Source of the DNA: Bisporella sp. PMI_857
Lineage: Eukaryota; Ascomycota; Leotiomycetes; Helotiales; Helotiaceae
Direction of reading: 5' to 3'
Assembly: GCA_021307315.1 (NCBI GenBank)
Contig: JAJSPD010000016.1
Span: 372,001 to 436,000, forward strand
Length of the DNA: 64,000 nt
The notes below the pieces were generated by a model. That model searched no databases, was not told the DNA's origin, and saw only the letters and a program-made list of their open reading frames with translations. Both the position numbers and the translations under genes were made by a program. This document shows, one piece after another, positions 62,089 through 64,000 of this stretch. Each line of letters begins with the position of its first letter. The first letter of the stretch is position 1.

Positions 62089-63401
62089 ATGAAAAGCTCC
62101 CTCTTATCTTCAACGATGTAAGCAACGCCCCGCCTATGCTTAGGATTAGACTGCGCAGAAACCCACGGGGCGGGGCGGGGTCCCCAACCCATGGGACCCC
62201 GTGGGTTGGGGGCATCTAGTCTCGACGCCCCATGGGGTGGGTTATGTATTTTGCCCCCGACCCGCGGGACCCCGATGGGACTTTAATAAAAATCACTTAG
62301 TAATACAAAATTCTAGTACACGTAATAACACTTTAAACGAATCTGTAACAAATAGAAGGCAGCAAGAGAGATTTGCAATATAACAAATAAGGATAGTGGC
62401 TAGTGATGTAATTGCAATAGTAATGAATTGATATTAGAAGTATGCTTGTAAGTCTAACATAAAAAGAAAAACTCAAGCTTGCCTTGTTCAGAAAGCTCTA
62501 GCTGTTCCTTATATCTTTCACTGTGCTGTAGCTGTAAGCCTGTAGCTGCTGGAGCTGTTGTAGCTGGAAGCCTGTAGCTGCTGGAGCTAGAAGCCTGTAG
62601 CTGCTGTAGCTGTAAGCCCGTAGCTGGCCATAGGCGGAACGTGCCGCTTGCAGCCCTGAAAGTCCTACAGCTGAAGCCTTTCGGCTGACTGTTACAGAAT
62701 CGTATTAAAATTACGCTAAGTAAATGATCTACATTACTAACTATATTAGTATAAAGATTAATAAAACTTAATACACGCTACGTTTAACGAACTAATCAAT
62801 AGACTTTATTTTATTCGGCTCGCGGAAAGCTTTTTTCCGCTTTGCGAAAACGTAAAGTAAAGTTTAAAAGTTCAAAATCTCAAATTTCAAAAACAAAAAA
62901 TAAATAAGCAAAATGCAAAACGTTACAGTACGTATATAACACGTGATTATATATACAAAAAAATTACAAAAATGTTTAACGTGTGTTTAATTTGTTTTTT
63001 TTTTAAATGTTTTATAGCTTTAAATTCTTAAAACTTTTACTACTGTTGCTTACTAATATCACGTGTTAATACATTTCTGGGTTCTTGGCGGGTTGCTAAA
63101 ACCCCGCGGGTCGGGGTAAAAGCTTTTGATAAACCCCACCCCATGGGGTGGGACCCCGATGGGTGGGGTCAAGTAGGTGAAAACCCGCCCCGTGGGACCC
63201 CAGTTCGCAGTCTACTTAGGATTCATCATCTAAACTAGCATTCGCCAGGAGCACAAGAAACTCTTCCGCTTCCACCATCTGTTTTCCGCAGAGATTGTGG
63301 AGCGGAAGGCTCGATACATCGAGCGGAACTTCCATCCTCCAGCAACACTCAGCGATATCAAAGGGCGACTGACGCTGATGCAACAAACAATGGCAGCATA
63401 G
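62089..63401 (+). CDS. Possible small gene whose intron holds a transposon
   Basis: Exon 62089-62117 (MKSSLLSST) would join exon 63239-63401 (IIRQEHKKLFRFHHLFSAEI..., ending LTLMQQTMAA) across donor gtaagc at 62118 and acceptor ctaaactag ending at 63238, giving 63 aa in phase. Removing the transposon and one target duplication leaves an intron of exactly 45 nt, a normal size for this genome. The upstream frame is open back to about 62010, so the true start could be earlier. No domain recognised. It may be a decayed gene. Confidence 0.3.
62139..63222. mobile_element. Non-autonomous hAT-like DNA transposon with 8-bp target duplication
   Basis: The element runs from 62147 to 63214 (1,068 bp). 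Its ends are the inverted pair tagactgcg (62147-62155) and cgcagtcta (63206-63214), and it is flanked by the perfect direct repeat cttaggat (62139-62146 and 63215-63222). Inside the ends, GC-rich imperfect inverted arms of about 120-130 bp share cccacggggcggg, ccccatggggtggg and ccccgacccgcggg. The core (62280-63080) is AT-rich with a minisatellite and no long frame, so it encodes no transposase. An 8-bp duplication is the hallmark of the hAT superfamily. Confidence 0.82.
62505..62625. repeat. Minisatellite inside the transposon
   Basis: Tandem, imperfect copies of a unit like gtagctgctggagctagaagcct (about 18-24 bp), within the AT-rich core of the hAT-like element. Confidence 0.75.
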
Positions 63402-64000
63402 GTTAGCCGATGATTCGGGGAGAATGGTTCAGTGCTGAACGGGTCAGGAGAGGCTTGAAAATAACAAGCTTCATTCGAAATCTCCTTCAACAGGAGGTTG
63501 CCCGCCACCTGGTGGGCCGTATTCCTTTGCTCGCTCCTTGAATGACAGGCCTCAGATCCTTTGGGATGGGTGGGGTTTTCTGCATGCTCCTGCGGTGGGC
63601 CAAAAGCTCACTCAAGGGCGCGAGCCCGGAAAGCCAGACAAGTCCGCGCAGCCGGTCAAGCTGGCCAAGGTATGGCCCTCCAAATAAGAAGATATATCTC
63701 ATGCTGATCCATCTCTTTATAGCCAGCCCCAGAACCGGCCGTGGGTGTTCCTTACAAAGAATACCACGCCGAGATGGCGAAGCAAATAAGCAGAGGGAAC
63801 CCCCGAGCAGTATGCCCCCTTTTGCTACCATGTTCACAAATTCCTCCCTATTCGAGCGATGCTGACGCTGAAATATTTAGCCTCCTCCCGGCCACGAGGT
63901 GACGAGACCTGCCCGCCGGGGCTGCTACCTCCTTTGCTCGCTCTTTGAATGACATTACCGTGCTTAGCGCTACACCTCTGGAGCTGGTGGGGATCTCCGC
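63402..64000. repeat. Right-edge sequence with a long-range direct repeat
   Basis: cctttgctcgctcYttgaatgaca occurs at 63524-63547 and 63931-63954 with one mismatch in 24, each preceded by a gcccgcc block, so a segment of about 407 bp was duplicated or shared. Between them one plus-strand frame near 63720-63830 reads PAPEPAVGVPYKEYHAEMAK but is broken by stops. No intact gene. Confidence 0.5.

Noticed and set aside
1..64000. tRNA genes, rRNA genes and CRISPR arrays
   Set aside because: No B-box-like ggttcgaatcc with a matching cloverleaf, no rRNA sequence and no regularly spaced repeat array was seen on either strand; a covariance-model scan would be needed to exclude tRNAs fully.

Overview
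The window is nuclear DNA of a filamentous ascomycete (Pezizomycotina). Genes carry short introns of about 45-70 nt with GT-AG (twice apparently GC-AG) borders. There is a trifunctional anthranilate synthase II/IGPS/PRAI gene of the filamentous-fungal type, there are three transcription factors (two Zn(II)2Cys6 and one C2H2), and single-copy eukaryotic housekeeping genes (Nup188, Spb4, Kti12, Use1, Dgk1, Kxd1). AT-rich gaps and degenerate repeats separate the gene blocks. A Leotiomycetes-like genome is my guess; the sequence does not prove it.

Layout: 1-3078 is a repeat-rich gap. 3079-6926 holds an L-arabinitol-4-dehydrogenase-type enzyme tail-to-tail with a Zn2Cys6 regulator. 9003-15566 holds KXD1, a possible gene relic, and the divergent pair DGK1/SPB4. 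16641-27791 holds a second Zn2Cys6 regulator, a secreted GMC oxidoreductase and a secreted S10 carboxypeptidase, separated by AT-rich gaps, one of which contains a small TA-flanked inverted-repeat element. 28997-41824 is housekeeping: NUP188 diverging from trpC, then a BRCT+WGR protein converging on USE1. 43069-47281 holds a Dal5/Soa1-type permease divergent from a TauD-type dioxygenase, with a carboxylesterase converging on the latter. 50644-53492 is a C2H2 zinc-finger gene, 56351-57358 is KTI12, and 57359-64000 is gene-poor, ending in a complete 1,068-bp non-autonomous hAT-like transposon with an 8-bp target duplication.

Functional groupings suggested by the sequence: a pentose-catabolic enzyme with its possible regulator; an extracellular oxidation/proteolysis block (GMC oxidase, S10 peptidase, Zn2Cys6 factor); and a sulfonate uptake-and-oxidation module (permease plus TauD) whose 684-bp shared promoter contains a perfect match to the CYS3 sulfur-regulator consensus. 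Exon coordinates were derived by reading splice sites and checking phase by hand. For every multi-exon gene below except the C2H2 factor the joined frame is open and divisible by three.
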